Shown here piece after piece: positions 1 through 9,000 of a DNA stretch of 64,000 nucleotides. The position numbers were made by a program, and so were the translations under genes. The stretch is from Chitinophaga sp. MM2321. GTDB taxonomy: Bacteria; Bacteroidota; Bacteroidia; Chitinophagales; Chitinophagaceae. Location of the stretch: assembly GCF_964033635.1 (NCBI RefSeq), contig NZ_OZ035533.1:1054001-1118000 (forward strand), given 5' to 3'. Numbering within the stretch: the stretch's first letter is position 1; each line of letters begins with the position of its first letter. The notes below the pieces were generated by a model that was given only the letters and a program-made list of their open reading frames with translations, was not told the DNA's origin and did not search any database.

Positions 1-2
1 TG

Positions 3-1592
3 CTCGACAAGCAATCCGGTGGCGGTATGGCCAATGTGATCAAGGCTTCGCTGGGCAAAGGTGAAATCATACTCATCGGTACCACTACGCCGGAAGGCTT
101 CCGTAAACTGATAGAACCGGATGCCATCCTGCGCCACCGTTTTGAAACCATTACGTTGGCAGAGCCGGATGAAACACAGGCCACCCGCATGATCACGGCA
201 GTAGTGCCTGTATATGAAAGTTTCTACCAGCTGAAGGTACCACCCGAAAGCATATACGAAGCCATCCGTTTGTCCAGGCGTTACCTGAAAGAGCGATGTC
301 TGCCAGATAGTGCTATCAACCTGCTGGACCGGACCATGGCTGCTATCCGCGCCATGCAGGATACCGGCATCCCTTTATTGGATAGCTTACAGAAAGAATT
401 TGATGCTATTATTAGTGAGGAATCCTTACAAAATGAAGATCTGCTGTGGTTTTATCGGCAGTTGATGGAACGCCTCGGTGCGCTCCTGTCCAGCAAGCTG
501 CATACCGCACAGGAAGTACATAAAATAAGCGACACAACCGAATTACAGGCATACCTGCAACAACTGTTGGAGCAGCTTACCACACTGGTGGCTGCAAAGC
601 AGGAGGTTGTTACGCCTGTGGATCTGGCAACCATGATTGCAGGGATCACCGGTATTCCGTTAGGAAAAATACAATCGCAGGAAAGAGAACGCCTCGTGAG
701 TATGGACCTGCATTTACGCAAAAGAGTTGTAGGACAGGACCATGCATTAAAGGCAGTGGCCGACGCCATTCTTGAATCCAGATCCGGCCTCAGCAGGCCC
801 GGTCAGCCAATTGGCTCCTTCTTTTTCCTCGGACCTACCGGAACCGGTAAAACAGAACTGGCCAAGTCTTTGGCAGATTTTTTGTTCCAGGACGAACGCT
901 GCATGATCCGTTTTGACATGTCCGAATTTAAAGAGGAACACGCTGCTGCATTATTGTATGGCGCCCCTCCCGGATATGTTGGATATGAAGAAGGCGGTTT
1001 GCTGGTAAACAAAATACGGCAACAACCCTACGCCGTAGTATTGTTCGACGAAATAGAAAAAGCACATCCATCTGTATTTGATATTTTTTTACAGATCATG
1101 GATGAAGGAAAATTACACGACAGACTGGGAAAAACCGGGGACTTCTCCAACGCACTGGTATTATTTACGTCAAATATCGGCAGTGATGCCATTACCCGGT
1201 CCTTTCAGGATGGGGTAATACCTGCTTCACAACAACTCATGGAACTGATGGCCCGCCATTTCAGACCGGAGTTTTTGGGAAGACTAACAGAGATCGTACC
1301 CTTTGGGCCTATCCGCCAGGAGAACGTGGAGAAAATTTTTGACATTCATTTACAACATTTATTGCAGCTGCTACAGCAGCAACAGATTAGTTTGACCGTC
1401 ACCCCGGCTGCAAGGAAACATCTGGCGATGATGGGCTATTCGCCGCAATATGGCGCCCGTCCACTGCGGGAAGTGATTCGTGGTCAGCTCCGCAAACCAT
1501 TGTCCCGCATGATCATCGACGGTAGCCTGCAAAAGGATATGGTGGTAACGCTGGACCTGAAAGCTGCGCAATTAGATTGGTTAATCAGTTAG
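3..1592 (+). CDS. tssH: TssH (ClpV) AAA+ ATPase of T6SSiii, 5' end missing
   Basis: This is the C-terminal part of a ClpB/ClpV-type double-ring AAA+ ATPase, which disassembles the contracted TssB-TssC sheath so it can be reused. The reading frame is open from base 3, so the start codon lies left of the window. What remains is the end of the first AAA+ domain (LIGTTTPEGF, then an arginine-finger-like LRHRFE), a middle coiled region, and a complete second AAA+ domain. That domain has Walker A GPTGTGKT near base 830, a GYVG pore loop near 981, Walker B VVLFDEIEKAH near 1040 and sensor-2 GARPLREVI near 1455. ClpB itself has the same layout; the call as ClpV rests on tssB and tssC following directly, and on a shortened middle domain. 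Fairly sure. Confidence 0.9.
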   Translation, partial: LDKQSGGGMANVIKASLGKGEIILIGTTTPEGFRKLIEPDAILRHRFETITLAEPDETQATRMITAVVPVYESFYQLKVPPESIYEAIRLSRRYLKERCLPDSAINLLDRTMAAIRAMQDTGIPLLDSLQKEFDAIISEESLQNEDLLWFYRQLMERLGALLSSKLHTAQEVHKISDTTELQAYLQQLLEQLTTLVAAKQEVVTPVDLATMIAGITGIPLGKIQSQERERLVSMDLHLRKRVVGQDHALKAVADAILESRSGLSRPGQPIGSFFFLGPTGTGKTELAKSLADFLFQDERCMIRFDMSEFKEEHAAALLYGAPPGYVGYEEGGLLVNKIRQQPYAVVLFDEIEKAHPSVFDIFLQIMDEGKLHDRLGKTGDFSNALVLFTSNIGSDAITRSFQDGVIPASQQLMELMARHFRPEFLGRLTEIVPFGPIRQENVEKIFDIHLQHLLQLLQQQQISLTVTPAARKHLAMMGYSPQYGARPLREVIRGQLRKPLSRMIIDGSLQKDMVVTLDLKAAQLDWLIS

Positions 1593-1687
1593 TTAACAAT
1601 AAATACAACAGTAGTCAATTGTTTATTGGTCTTTTGGTTTTTTACATTCCAACATTCCAGAAATTCCAACATCAAAAAAATTTCATT

Positions 1688-2134
1688 ATGAATGACAACT
1701 ACGGAATTGGCGGCACAGAAGTGAAGCTGGACGCCAATGAAGCCATTGCGGAAATATCACATAACCGTACACTGTTTGCTGAAAAGCTCACCCAGCAAGC
1801 ACCTGTAAAGCCTGAAATTGTGGAAGGGCTCACCTCCGTGGAGGCTGTCTTTGAAAATTTCAAACCCGAAGTAAATGTAAGTTTTCATGATGCGGAAGGA
1901 CGCCCTGTTCCTGAGAAACTACAGTTTCATCACCTCGGCGATTTTGGTGTGAAAGGCATCACCGCGCAAAGCGCCTTCCTGAATGACCTTGCTACGGAAA
2001 AGGAACAATACCTGAAAATTATGAAGCACCTGAAAACAAACAAGATCCTGAAAACAGCACTGGCCGATCCGGATGCCCGTAAAGCCATGCTGGGCGCTGT
2101 TCGCGGCATGCTGAAAGATCTGAATACCAAATAA
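1688..2134 (+). CDS. tssB: TssB sheath protein (VipA-like)
   Basis: TssB is the small subunit of the contractile T6SS sheath; it interlocks with TssC and contraction drives the Hcp tube through the target envelope. The 148-residue product has the family pattern: an N-terminal strand region (GGTEVKLDANEA), a central part with SVEAVFENFKPEV and the LQFHHLGDFG stretch, and a helical C-terminus ending in a charged KDLNTK. The frame is open from 1577, overlapping tssH, but the start at 1688 gives the usual length and follows an A/T-rich stretch (1593-1687) typical of a Bacteroidota leader. tssC follows 38 bases later. Secure from sequence and neighbour. Confidence 0.9.
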   Translation: MNDNYGIGGTEVKLDANEAIAEISHNRTLFAEKLTQQAPVKPEIVEGLTSVEAVFENFKPEVNVSFHDAEGRPVPEKLQFHHLGDFGVKGITAQSAFLNDLATEKEQYLKIMKHLKTNKILKTALADPDARKAMLGAVRGMLKDLNTK

Positions 2135-2172
2135 TTAACAGTTCCTCATCCCGGAACATAACTTCATTCACT

Positions 2173-3549
2173 ATGGCAGAATTACAGAAAAACCAGGCGT
2201 TGCAGGATCAGCAAAATGGGGGTCAGTCTTCCGCTCCGCAGGAAGCGGACCTCGCCCTGCACATTGAGGACCTGGCAAAATACGGCGGCTTCGACCTGTT
2301 GGAAGCAACCGTAGAAGGTGCGCAGAATCTCAACCCCGATCGTAAAGCGCGCCGCAATATATTTTTAACCGAAGCCGCCAAAAAAGCAGAAAGAGACAAG
2401 CTCAGAAAAACATTGTCCCTTTGGGAAAAAGTATTGTCTGACGCCACAGAACTCCCCGAAATGGTGGACTACTGCAATGAACATGCTGCTGAAGCCGACA
2501 GGGTATTATCCAACAACCTGGGGGAAGCGGTAGAAGGTACGCGCGAACTGGAACAAGCCTACCGCAACGTAGCACTGTTCTTTAAAAATACCGAAGCAGA
2601 TAAAATAAAGAATATCTCTTTCATCAACGTAGAACTGGAACAACTCAAAGACCTGGACAACACCCGGTTTATTGATGCTATACAAACAGAACTGGTGAAT
2701 AACTACGATCGCCTCGATCTGCGTTCCAACTACAGTCTGCTCGTGATCCCCGGCTACCTGGGTTCCAACAAGGTGTTGGAAAAATGGGCAAAAATTGCGC
2801 ATGAAAATAAAACGATGCTGGTAACCGACTTCGCTCACCTGGATGCACCGGATGATGTGATGGAGATGTTTGAGCTGGCTAATCTTACCGGTGGGGAGAT
2901 CCATCGTTCCAATGTGATCATGTCGTGTAACTGGCTGGTAGGCCGTGGTAAATTTGAAGAAGTAGGAGAACAGGACAACCTGTATGTACCGCCTTCCGGT
3001 GCATTGGCAGGAAAGATCTATAAAACGCTGATGTCGCAGGTAACCGCCGGTAAAAAGTTTGGCGGCATGAACGAAGTAGATGGGGTACGGTTTGAACTGA
3101 AGAAAAGTGAAATCGCCAGCCTGGAAAAAATGGGCCTCGTACCCATGGTAAAAGAATATGGAAAAGTAATGGCCTTCAGTGCCAAAACATTGTTTAACGG
3201 CGATAACCTGGGATTGCAAACCTATTCTGTGGTACGTGTATTCGATTTCGTTACCAAGGTGCTGATGGACTTCCTGAACCGCCGTGCTTTCGAAAATTTC
3301 AATGCCAATACCCGTAAGGACCTCATGAAGCAGATCATCCGCTTCCTGGATGGTATCACCGGCCCTGATAAGCTCATCGAGGATTTTAATATCCGCCGCT
3401 TTGAACAGGACCCTATTCAGAAAGATCGTATCCACCTGGATATTCACCTGAAGCCATACTTTCCTGCTAAGAACTTCCTGATCAAAATGGAAGGACAAAA
3501 AGGCGACGATGCTGCGGATTGGGATACTACCTACGAGCAGGATAAATAA
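2173..3549 (+). CDS. tssC: TssC sheath protein (VipB-like)
   Basis: TssC is the large sheath subunit, partner of TssB, assembled in the cytoplasm around the TssD tube. The 458-residue protein has an N-terminal linker rich in Q and D, then the conserved core with RFIDAIQTELVNNYDRLDLR, YSLLVIPGYLGS and FDFVTKVLMDFLNRRAFENF. The C-terminal part (DRIHLDIHLKPYFPAKNFLIKMEGQ) matches the sheath-protein fold shared with phage tail sheaths. Its length is near that of T6SSiii TssC proteins. It is very probably co-transcribed with tssH and tssB. A 330-residue open frame on the opposite strand inside this gene is treated as a shadow. Confidence 0.92.
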   Translation: MAELQKNQALQDQQNGGQSSAPQEADLALHIEDLAKYGGFDLLEATVEGAQNLNPDRKARRNIFLTEAAKKAERDKLRKTLSLWEKVLSDATELPEMVDYCNEHAAEADRVLSNNLGEAVEGTRELEQAYRNVALFFKNTEADKIKNISFINVELEQLKDLDNTRFIDAIQTELVNNYDRLDLRSNYSLLVIPGYLGSNKVLEKWAKIAHENKTMLVTDFAHLDAPDDVMEMFELANLTGGEIHRSNVIMSCNWLVGRGKFEEVGEQDNLYVPPSGALAGKIYKTLMSQVTAGKKFGGMNEVDGVRFELKKSEIASLEKMGLVPMVKEYGKVMAFSAKTLFNGDNLGLQTYSVVRVFDFVTKVLMDFLNRRAFENFNANTRKDLMKQIIRFLDGITGPDKLIEDFNIRRFEQDPIQKDRIHLDIHLKPYFPAKNFLIKMEGQKGDDAADWDTTYEQDK

Positions 3550-3694
3550 AAGTTGTCAGCAGGAAGTAGCCCGTTTTCGCAGTTATGAAAGTATTTAGCA
3601 ATCATCATCCTGCGGATGTCGGGTGGTATCCTGCTGAATGCTGACAGTTTTATATCTTGCCCTTATTCATGAAGAAAGTAAAAGAGAAGCAACA

Positions 3695-4606
3695 ATGAAA
3701 CAAGTGCTGTGTAGCTTTATAATTTGTTTGTTAATAGCAGGAACTGCCCGGCAGACGGCAGCGCAGGGAAAAGCCGACACGGTGCTGACCACCCGTGGCG
3801 CTGTAACCCTGATCACCTGCGGATCTCTCATCAGCACCTTTCAGATTGGCGACGGCAAAAATGCGGACTACGATTACCGGATCGTAGACGGTAACATGGT
3901 ATTTGTAAGACCTACCGTAGCAACGCCCAGGCCCACCAACCTGATTGTACGCGAAGGCGAAAACATTCACTACATGATCATCGCATTCAGGGATAAAGTA
4001 GATCTTACCAGGCTGAAATATGCACTGTCGCCCAAAATGCAGCATGGTGCGCCCACCGTTGCCCAGAATGATAACGCGCCGGAAAAGCCTGCCAGGAAAC
4101 GGGCTTCACGTGCCGGTAACGGTGATAGCAACGGTTTTTCACTGGACAATGTACCTGTGGAAGAAGGTGGCCTTATCAGCATTGACACAGTAACAGTCAG
4201 CAAAATTGCGGAAGACTTCGGAAAAGACAGAAAGGTAAACCATCAGTACGAAACAAAAGCAGACGGCATAAGCGTAGGCTATGCACAAGCGATGACGCTC
4301 AATAACATGAACTATTTCTGTTATCGTATCCGCAATAAAAACAAGGAGCCATACGAAATTGCAAAGATGACCCTCCTGCACAAGGAGAAAAAAGACTCCA
4401 CCGTATTGCATACCATGACCATGCTCTATAAGCACGGTCCGGCAAGCGTTGCAGCGCACGATGAAGCCAGCGAAGTATTTGTAGTGCCTTCCAGGCTATT
4501 CAAAAAAAATGATGAGGTAGTCATTGTGATACAACCGGCATCCGGGGAGCAAGTGGTATTATACCTGCCCGCCACCGCACTGCCTAAGTATATGGTGACG
4601 AAATAA
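3695..4606 (+). CDS. Periplasmic TraN/DUF4138-like protein within the T6SS locus
   Basis: The 303-residue product starts with a clear signal peptide (MKQVLCSFIICLLIAG..., cut likely after TAAQ), so it is exported. The frame is open from 3638, but the start at 3695 puts the signal peptide at the N-terminus. The first domain (about residues 25-115) is all-beta in appearance, with TNLIVREGENIHYMIIAF and KYALSP, and resembles the N-terminal part of conjugative-transposon TraN (DUF4138, VirB9-like). A charged low-complexity linker follows (about 120-150, KPARKRASR), then a second beta domain with MTLNNMNYFCYRIRNKN. The resemblance was judged by eye. It sits 88 bases beyond the end of tssC and 13 bases before a lytic transglycosylase, which suggests an envelope-spanning role in the secretion machine. 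It could be a distant form of a known Tss protein such as TssR; I cannot tell. Confidence 0.5.
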   Translation: MKQVLCSFIICLLIAGTARQTAAQGKADTVLTTRGAVTLITCGSLISTFQIGDGKNADYDYRIVDGNMVFVRPTVATPRPTNLIVREGENIHYMIIAFRDKVDLTRLKYALSPKMQHGAPTVAQNDNAPEKPARKRASRAGNGDSNGFSLDNVPVEEGGLISIDTVTVSKIAEDFGKDRKVNHQYETKADGISVGYAQAMTLNNMNYFCYRIRNKNKEPYEIAKMTLLHKEKKDSTVLHTMTMLYKHGPASVAAHDEASEVFVVPSRLFKKNDEVVIVIQPASGEQVVLYLPATALPKYMVTK

Positions 4607-4619
4607 TTATACCTGTTAT

Positions 4620-5738
4620 ATGAAATGTTTGTATCTGACAGGATTATTCATTTGTTTGTTACCGCACATCAGTACCGCGCAGCAGGTAGACTTCTGTGGC
4701 GAAACGGTACCGATGGAAAGAGATTTTGTATCTTATCGCCTGATGGATATCATCAAGCAGAACCTTCGCTACCAGGGGTATCTACCATCATTGCGACTCA
4801 AAGCAGAACAATATTTTCCCGTCATAGAGCCCATTCTGGCGCAATACCAGGTGCCACCGGACTTTAAGTACCTGCCTATTGTGGAAAGCGGTTTAACCAA
4901 TGCCACCTCTCCCGTAGGCGCGCAGGGCGTATGGCAGATTATGCCCGGCACCGCAGCAGAACTGGGACTCTCCGTAGGAGCAGGATATGATGAACGCAAT
5001 CACCTGATCAAAGCCACACACGCAGCATGTAAACTGATCCGCCTGTTGCATACCCAGCTGAAATCATGGACACTGGCAGCAGCAGCCTACAATGCGGGCT
5101 CCGGTAATATTTCCCGGAACATCCGCCGGCAGGGCAGTAGCGACTACTATCAACTGATGCTGAATAATGAAACGGCGCAGTATATCTACAAGATCATTGC
5201 CATCAAACAATTATTTGAAAGCCCGGAGTTGTATCTGCCTGGATTCGGGTATAATGTGTTTAATAAAAGCAGCAGCGATGGATCTGTTTTTTCCACACCA
5301 CCGGCAGGCAACAGTCATGCAAAGGAGTTTAATACTATCCGTATCACCATAGGTAAGCATGCCCCAAAAAGAACATCCGTTGTTTATGCGGCGCGGCTGG
5401 AGCGAAACGCTTCTTTCCGGGATGGAGAGTTGGTGAGCCTCCGCTTGCAGGATGATTTGCAGGCTAGCGGGGTATATATACGAAAAAATGCCCTGCTCTC
5501 CGGTAAGGGGTGGTTGGTGAGCAATCGGGTGTATGTGGATCTGGGTTTTGGTAATACGGTGATCCTGTGTGCAGCCGATGGTAAAAAGGGTGTACCACCC
5601 GATCAGTTAAAGACCGGTGCTGATGTACAGTTGCTCAGCAGGGATGCTCACATCAGCACATCGTTGATGAAAATGCGGTATGGAAATGTATTGGCAGATT
5701 TTTCTTCCAGCTGGAGTAATAATTCTTCTTTGAGATAG
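4620..5738 (+). CDS. Exported lytic transglycosylase (SLT domain), T6SS-linked
   Basis: Predicted peptidoglycan lytic transglycosylase, which cleaves the MurNAc-GlcNAc bond in the periplasm. The 372-residue protein has a signal peptide (first ~21 residues, HISTAQ end). An MltD-type SLT domain covers about residues 70-215. The catalytic glutamate is E89 in YLPIVESGL, followed by GAQGVWQIMPGTA and AAAYNAGSGN, the signatures of family 1 enzymes. The C-terminal third lacks an obvious LysM repeat and is unassigned. It follows the TraN-like gene after 13 bases. Its last 91 bases overlap tssF on the other strand. T6SS machines need a gap in the cell wall, and this enzyme may make it (inference). The enzyme class is secure; the T6SS role is contextual. 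Confidence 0.82.
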   Translation: MKCLYLTGLFICLLPHISTAQQVDFCGETVPMERDFVSYRLMDIIKQNLRYQGYLPSLRLKAEQYFPVIEPILAQYQVPPDFKYLPIVESGLTNATSPVGAQGVWQIMPGTAAELGLSVGAGYDERNHLIKATHAACKLIRLLHTQLKSWTLAAAAYNAGSGNISRNIRRQGSSDYYQLMLNNETAQYIYKIIAIKQLFESPELYLPGFGYNVFNKSSSDGSVFSTPPAGNSHAKEFNTIRITIGKHAPKRTSVVYAARLERNASFRDGELVSLRLQDDLQASGVYIRKNALLSGKGWLVSNRVYVDLGFGNTVILCAADGKKGVPPDQLKTGADVQLLSRDAHISTSLMKMRYGNVLADFSSSWSNNSSLR

Positions 5739-7474
5739 TTAAGATTGGCCGCCGGGTATTTTGCAATAGGTTGTACCAGTGTGATATGTATATCCAGGGT
5801 ACGGTTATAACCTGCACCGGTACCGGGTTGCAGCGCAACCCCTTTGGCTACTGTGGTGTTTTTCATCTCTTTACCAAAAACAGCACGACACAATGCTTTG
5901 ATATCTTCAGGGGTTACAATCCTGTTGTGTGATAACAAATGAGCGCGGTAGAGATTGATTTTTTCATCAATATTCAGCCGGTCTTTTCCTCCTGTTGTAT
6001 TGGTGAGCAGTGTAATGCTGCCGGGCTTTGTATGGATGGTACCATATTCCAGCAATTTGCTGCCCATGCGTATATTATTAGCCACCGTGCCGTTGGTAGA
6101 ATAAAATTCTATAAAGATATAGGCGGCATTTTCCCGTGGCTTCACCATTACGTAGGGGATGTTTCCTTTATTGGCTCCCGGCTGCAATTGTTCTTCCAGT
6201 GAAGCGATGAGCTGATGCAGTTCCCGCATGCGGTTGGTTACATAGTCGTTTTTTACTTCCTCAAAAAGCGAGCTTTCATCCCGGATTACTTCCACCAGGT
6301 AGGCGATGATCTCTTTTGCTTCGCGGGAATCGAAACGGCCGATGCCGCTGCTGCGCACTACGAGTTCACCATCCTGCATCTGTCCGGCAGTGGAGAAGTT
6401 GCGTACGTAGTAGTCCGTTCCTTCCAGGTCATACACCCGTTTAATATCAAAAAAGATATCAGGTGTTTGCAGCGGGATGATGTTGAGGTATTTGTTGAGC
6501 TTGAGTGATTGTTCGTTGTTTTTTTTGTTGATGACAGGGAAGCAGTTGATACTGCAGTAAAGGTCTTCCAGCAGGGTGTGGTGCAATGCTTCGGGGAATT
6601 CTATCCTGATCCATTGTATGGCGTTATTCAGCCTGGCGGCTTCCTGTCCGAAGATGCGTGTCAGTTGTTCCGGTGTGCTCCCTGTGGGGCGTGTATACTT
6701 GTCCGTTACCGTGAGGAAGTGCCGGCGGAACCGCTGCAACACATGCTGACTGTAACGGGCATTTGTATCCACGGCTACCTGGATCATTTTATCCACTTCT
6801 TCTTCTGCTACTGAGCGGCTGTGGCGGTAGCCACCTTTTACGGTCAGTTCCCGGTCGTTGATAAAAAAGCGCGCCAGCGGGAGGTAGTGATAAAACATTT
6901 CCTGCTGGTGAATATTGCGGAGGTCGAAGAAAAAAGACATCCCTTCAAATCCCTGTTGTGTATCCTCCATAGACAACCCTATCCACAGGTGATTGGGTGG
7001 CGCGTCGGGGAGATACTCGCCTTGCAGGATCTGTTCTTTAAACCAGTTGTCGCGTGTTTCATAGATCTTGTTGCCGATGGCCAGGTATTGTACCTGTCCG
7101 CGGAAGAGGCGGTGGTCTGTAACAGGTGAAAAGAAAAGGTCCTGGGTATGACTGCCTGTTTTGGTATGATGAAAGAATTGGTGGCCGGCCTTGATATCTG
7201 CTGTTGCTTCTGTGGCTACTGCATGCAGTATACCATAGGAAGGCTGGCTGCTGGTGATGGGCTCCGGCATCATGATCTGTGCCAGTCTTTCCACGAGCCT
7301 TGCGTGTGATACATCTACGTCGCCGGAGATTTTTTCCAGTTCGCTGGCGCAGGCTTCCAGCAACAGTTGTACGATAGGATCGAAAGATGTTTCTACTTCC
7401 GCGTCGGGGTATCCCCAGAGGCGTGCCGCAGTTTTCAGCATCCGGTCTTTTATCCGTTCCTTTTTCTCTTTCAT
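5648..7474 (-). CDS. tssF: TssF baseplate protein (VasA/ImpG family)
   Basis: TssF is a wedge protein of the T6SS baseplate, related to phage gp6, and works with TssE, TssG and TssK. The 608-residue length fits. Family features visible are the N-terminal helical stretch with SFDPIVQLLLEACASELEKISGDVD, the LAQIMMPEPITSSQPSYGILHA segment near residue 70, and a FINDRELTVKGG strand pair near residue 210. The C-terminal part contains ITLLTNTTGGKDRLN and the region HNRIVTPEDIKALCRAVFG. The last 30 codons overlap the end of the transglycosylase gene. It follows tssE after 23 bases and is the last gene of the leftward tssP-tssE-tssF operon. Confidence 0.88.
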   Translation of the reverse strand: MKEKKERIKDRMLKTAARLWGYPDAEVETSFDPIVQLLLEACASELEKISGDVDVSHARLVERLAQIMMPEPITSSQPSYGILHAVATEATADIKAGHQFFHHTKTGSHTQDLFFSPVTDHRLFRGQVQYLAIGNKIYETRDNWFKEQILQGEYLPDAPPNHLWIGLSMEDTQQGFEGMSFFFDLRNIHQQEMFYHYLPLARFFINDRELTVKGGYRHSRSVAEEEVDKMIQVAVDTNARYSQHVLQRFRRHFLTVTDKYTRPTGSTPEQLTRIFGQEAARLNNAIQWIRIEFPEALHHTLLEDLYCSINCFPVINKKNNEQSLKLNKYLNIIPLQTPDIFFDIKRVYDLEGTDYYVRNFSTAGQMQDGELVVRSSGIGRFDSREAKEIIAYLVEVIRDESSLFEEVKNDYVTNRMRELHQLIASLEEQLQPGANKGNIPYVMVKPRENAAYIFIEFYSTNGTVANNIRMGSKLLEYGTIHTKPGSITLLTNTTGGKDRLNIDEKINLYRAHLLSHNRIVTPEDIKALCRAVFGKEMKNTTVAKGVALQPGTGAGYNRTLDIHITLVQPIAKYPAANLNYLKEELLLQLEEKSANTFPYRIFINDVLM

Positions 7475-7497
7475 GTGAAGTGGTTAATAACAAATGA

Positions 7498-7929
7498 TCA
7501 ATCGTACGATAGCGGGCTGATGTAGAAATAACTGCTGTATTGAAAAGAATTGTTATTCTTGGTCAGCGTTCCGGAGATGGTGACCCGGATCTTTTTCTTC
7601 ATTTTGTGTACCGGCGCCAACATGAGTTCTTCCTGGTTTACAGCGGCTACCACTCTTATCTGCCCCAGGCGCTTCTCGTAGCGGGTTACGGCCAGCTTTA
7701 CTGCGGTTTCTATCTGCTCCTTTACTTCGTTGTTAGAGGCTTTGATATCGAAGTCGCGATCCCACCATTCGCAACCGTAATCGGGATCGTCTTTATTTTC
7801 TCCCAATACTGTTGTGATCAGTAAATGGATATGTTGTGATACGGATTCTTCCAGCGTAACGGCTGCCATATCCTTCTTTTGCAGGATCTGTGAGAAGTCC
7901 ATCGGTAATTTATAATATCTCCCTTTCAT
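7498..7929 (-). CDS. tssE: TssE baseplate protein (gp25-like)
   Basis: TssE is the gp25-like wedge component from which sheath polymerisation starts. The 143-residue product has the gp25 pattern: an N-terminal region with SVSQHIHLLITTVLGENKDDPDYG and a C-terminal strand region (KIRVTISGTLTKNN). The EARPL-type motif is not obvious; the equivalent position reads YGCEWWDRDFD, as expected for the divergent T6SSiii form. It lies 9 bases after tssP and 23 before tssF, so a single transcript is likely. Moderately high confidence, supported mainly by size and context. Confidence 0.8.
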   Translation of the reverse strand: MKGRYYKLPMDFSQILQKKDMAAVTLEESVSQHIHLLITTVLGENKDDPDYGCEWWDRDFDIKASNNEVKEQIETAVKLAVTRYEKRLGQIRVVAAVNQEELMLAPVHKMKKKIRVTISGTLTKNNNSFQYSSYFYISPLSYD

Positions 7930-7938
7930 CTTATCTGC

Positions 7939-9000
7939 TTAAAAAATTCCCAGAAATCCTTTCTTATCATACATAATCCTGATTTCTTTTACACAACCGT
8001 TCTCATCTTTTACCAGGTTTACTTTTTCTATTTTAAATTTCTTTTTACCATAAATGCGGGAGCAGAAATGGGAAAAATTATCGGTTTCTTTATCGTTGAG
8101 CAATACACGTGCACCCAGGTTATCACAAAGATATTTTGAGAAGTCGGCTGCATTTTTTTGCTTGTTGGTCACCTGTGTAAGCATGTATTGAAACTCGTCA
8201 TCAGATACCGCCGGTACCCTTGGCTTTTCGGGCGCTGCCGGTATAGGTGCTGCTGCTGGCTCATCTACAGGGAAAGGAGCCGGTGTGTAATTATCACTGG
8301 CGGGTGCTGCCGCTTTTCCGGGGAATACACTGATGTGTTTCAACACCATGTGACTGCTATCATCGTTGATGATGAGTGACAACGTTCTTTCGCCTGGAGT
8401 GGAGAAGGTATAAGTAACGGATGAATTCGTATGTGTTTCAGCGTTATCCTGTACGAGCCGCCAGCTCCAGCTGCGTGCATTGGGTGTTTTATTAACGAAG
8501 GTGACGGCCCTGCCGGCAAGTGCTTCTGCTGGTCCTTCTATCACGGGGAATATATCGGCAGCGGTATTCACAGGTGTTTCGGAAATGCCCGTTACAATAA
8601 TTACTTCTTTATTCCAGCTGCATTTACCGGATGTAAGCGTTACCCGATAGCTGCCTGCTTTGTTGAAAGCATGATACACCTGTGGTCCGGCTACATTGGC
8701 GGAGGAATCACCAAACTCCCAGGTGAAATCAGTACTTTTTTTATCTGCACTTTCTGCATGGAAGGTAATGACTTCTCCCACTGTATATGCTTTACCGGTG
8801 CTGTGTTGTTTATGGCTGAGTACAATATTGGTGTTGGTACAATCTTCCTTTACATCCATCTGAAAGGCAAGCAGGATAAGGCTTGCAACAAACAGGCCCA
8901 GGAATGTGTACAGTACCATGGGGTCAACATGACTGGCAATTTTCCCAAAGGGTCTGAATGAATTTACTTTACGTTCATTTTCGGGTTTACGGGGCGCCAT
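7939..9000 (-). CDS. tssP: TssP-like membrane protein with PKD domains
   Basis: A 353-residue protein with a charged cytoplasmic N-terminus, one membrane segment at about residues 29-48 (LYTFLGLFVASLILLAF) and a large periplasmic part. The periplasmic part has a PKD domain at about 62-137 (WEFGDSS, VYHAFNKAGSYRVTL), a second Ig/PKD-like domain at about 145-225 (YTFSTPGERTLSLIINDD), a proline/alanine-rich linker, and a C-terminal domain of about 85 residues (EFQYMLTQV to YDKKGFLGIF). PKD-bearing inner-membrane proteins are part of the T6SSiii trans-envelope complex that replaces TssJLM. Naming it TssP is by topology and position; TssP assignment is probable but not certain. First gene of the leftward operon. 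Confidence 0.7.
   Translation of the reverse strand: MAPRKPENERKVNSFRPFGKIASHVDPMVLYTFLGLFVASLILLAFQMDVKEDCTNTNIVLSHKQHSTGKAYTVGEVITFHAESADKKSTDFTWEFGDSSANVAGPQVYHAFNKAGSYRVTLTSGKCSWNKEVIIVTGISETPVNTAADIFPVIEGPAEALAGRAVTFVNKTPNARSWSWRLVQDNAETHTNSSVTYTFSTPGERTLSLIINDDSSHMVLKHISVFPGKAAAPASDNYTPAPFPVDEPAAAPIPAAPEKPRVPAVSDDEFQYMLTQVTNKQKNAADFSKYLCDNLGARVLLNDKETDNFSHFCSRIYGKKKFKIEKVNLVKDENGCVKEIRIMYDKKGFLGIF

Noticed and set aside
2506..3498. 330-codon open frame opposite tssC
   Set aside because: It lies entirely within a clear sheath gene, reads as a mirror of its codon pattern, and has no signal, start context or family resemblance.
3695..4606. Conjugative transposon, suggested by the TraN-like gene
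   Set aside because: No other tra genes, integrase or attachment sites are visible; the gene sits in the T6SS operon.
7059..7493. 144-codon frame overlapping the start of tssF
   Set aside because: Same strand, other frame, basic and repetitive composition; tssF is clear.
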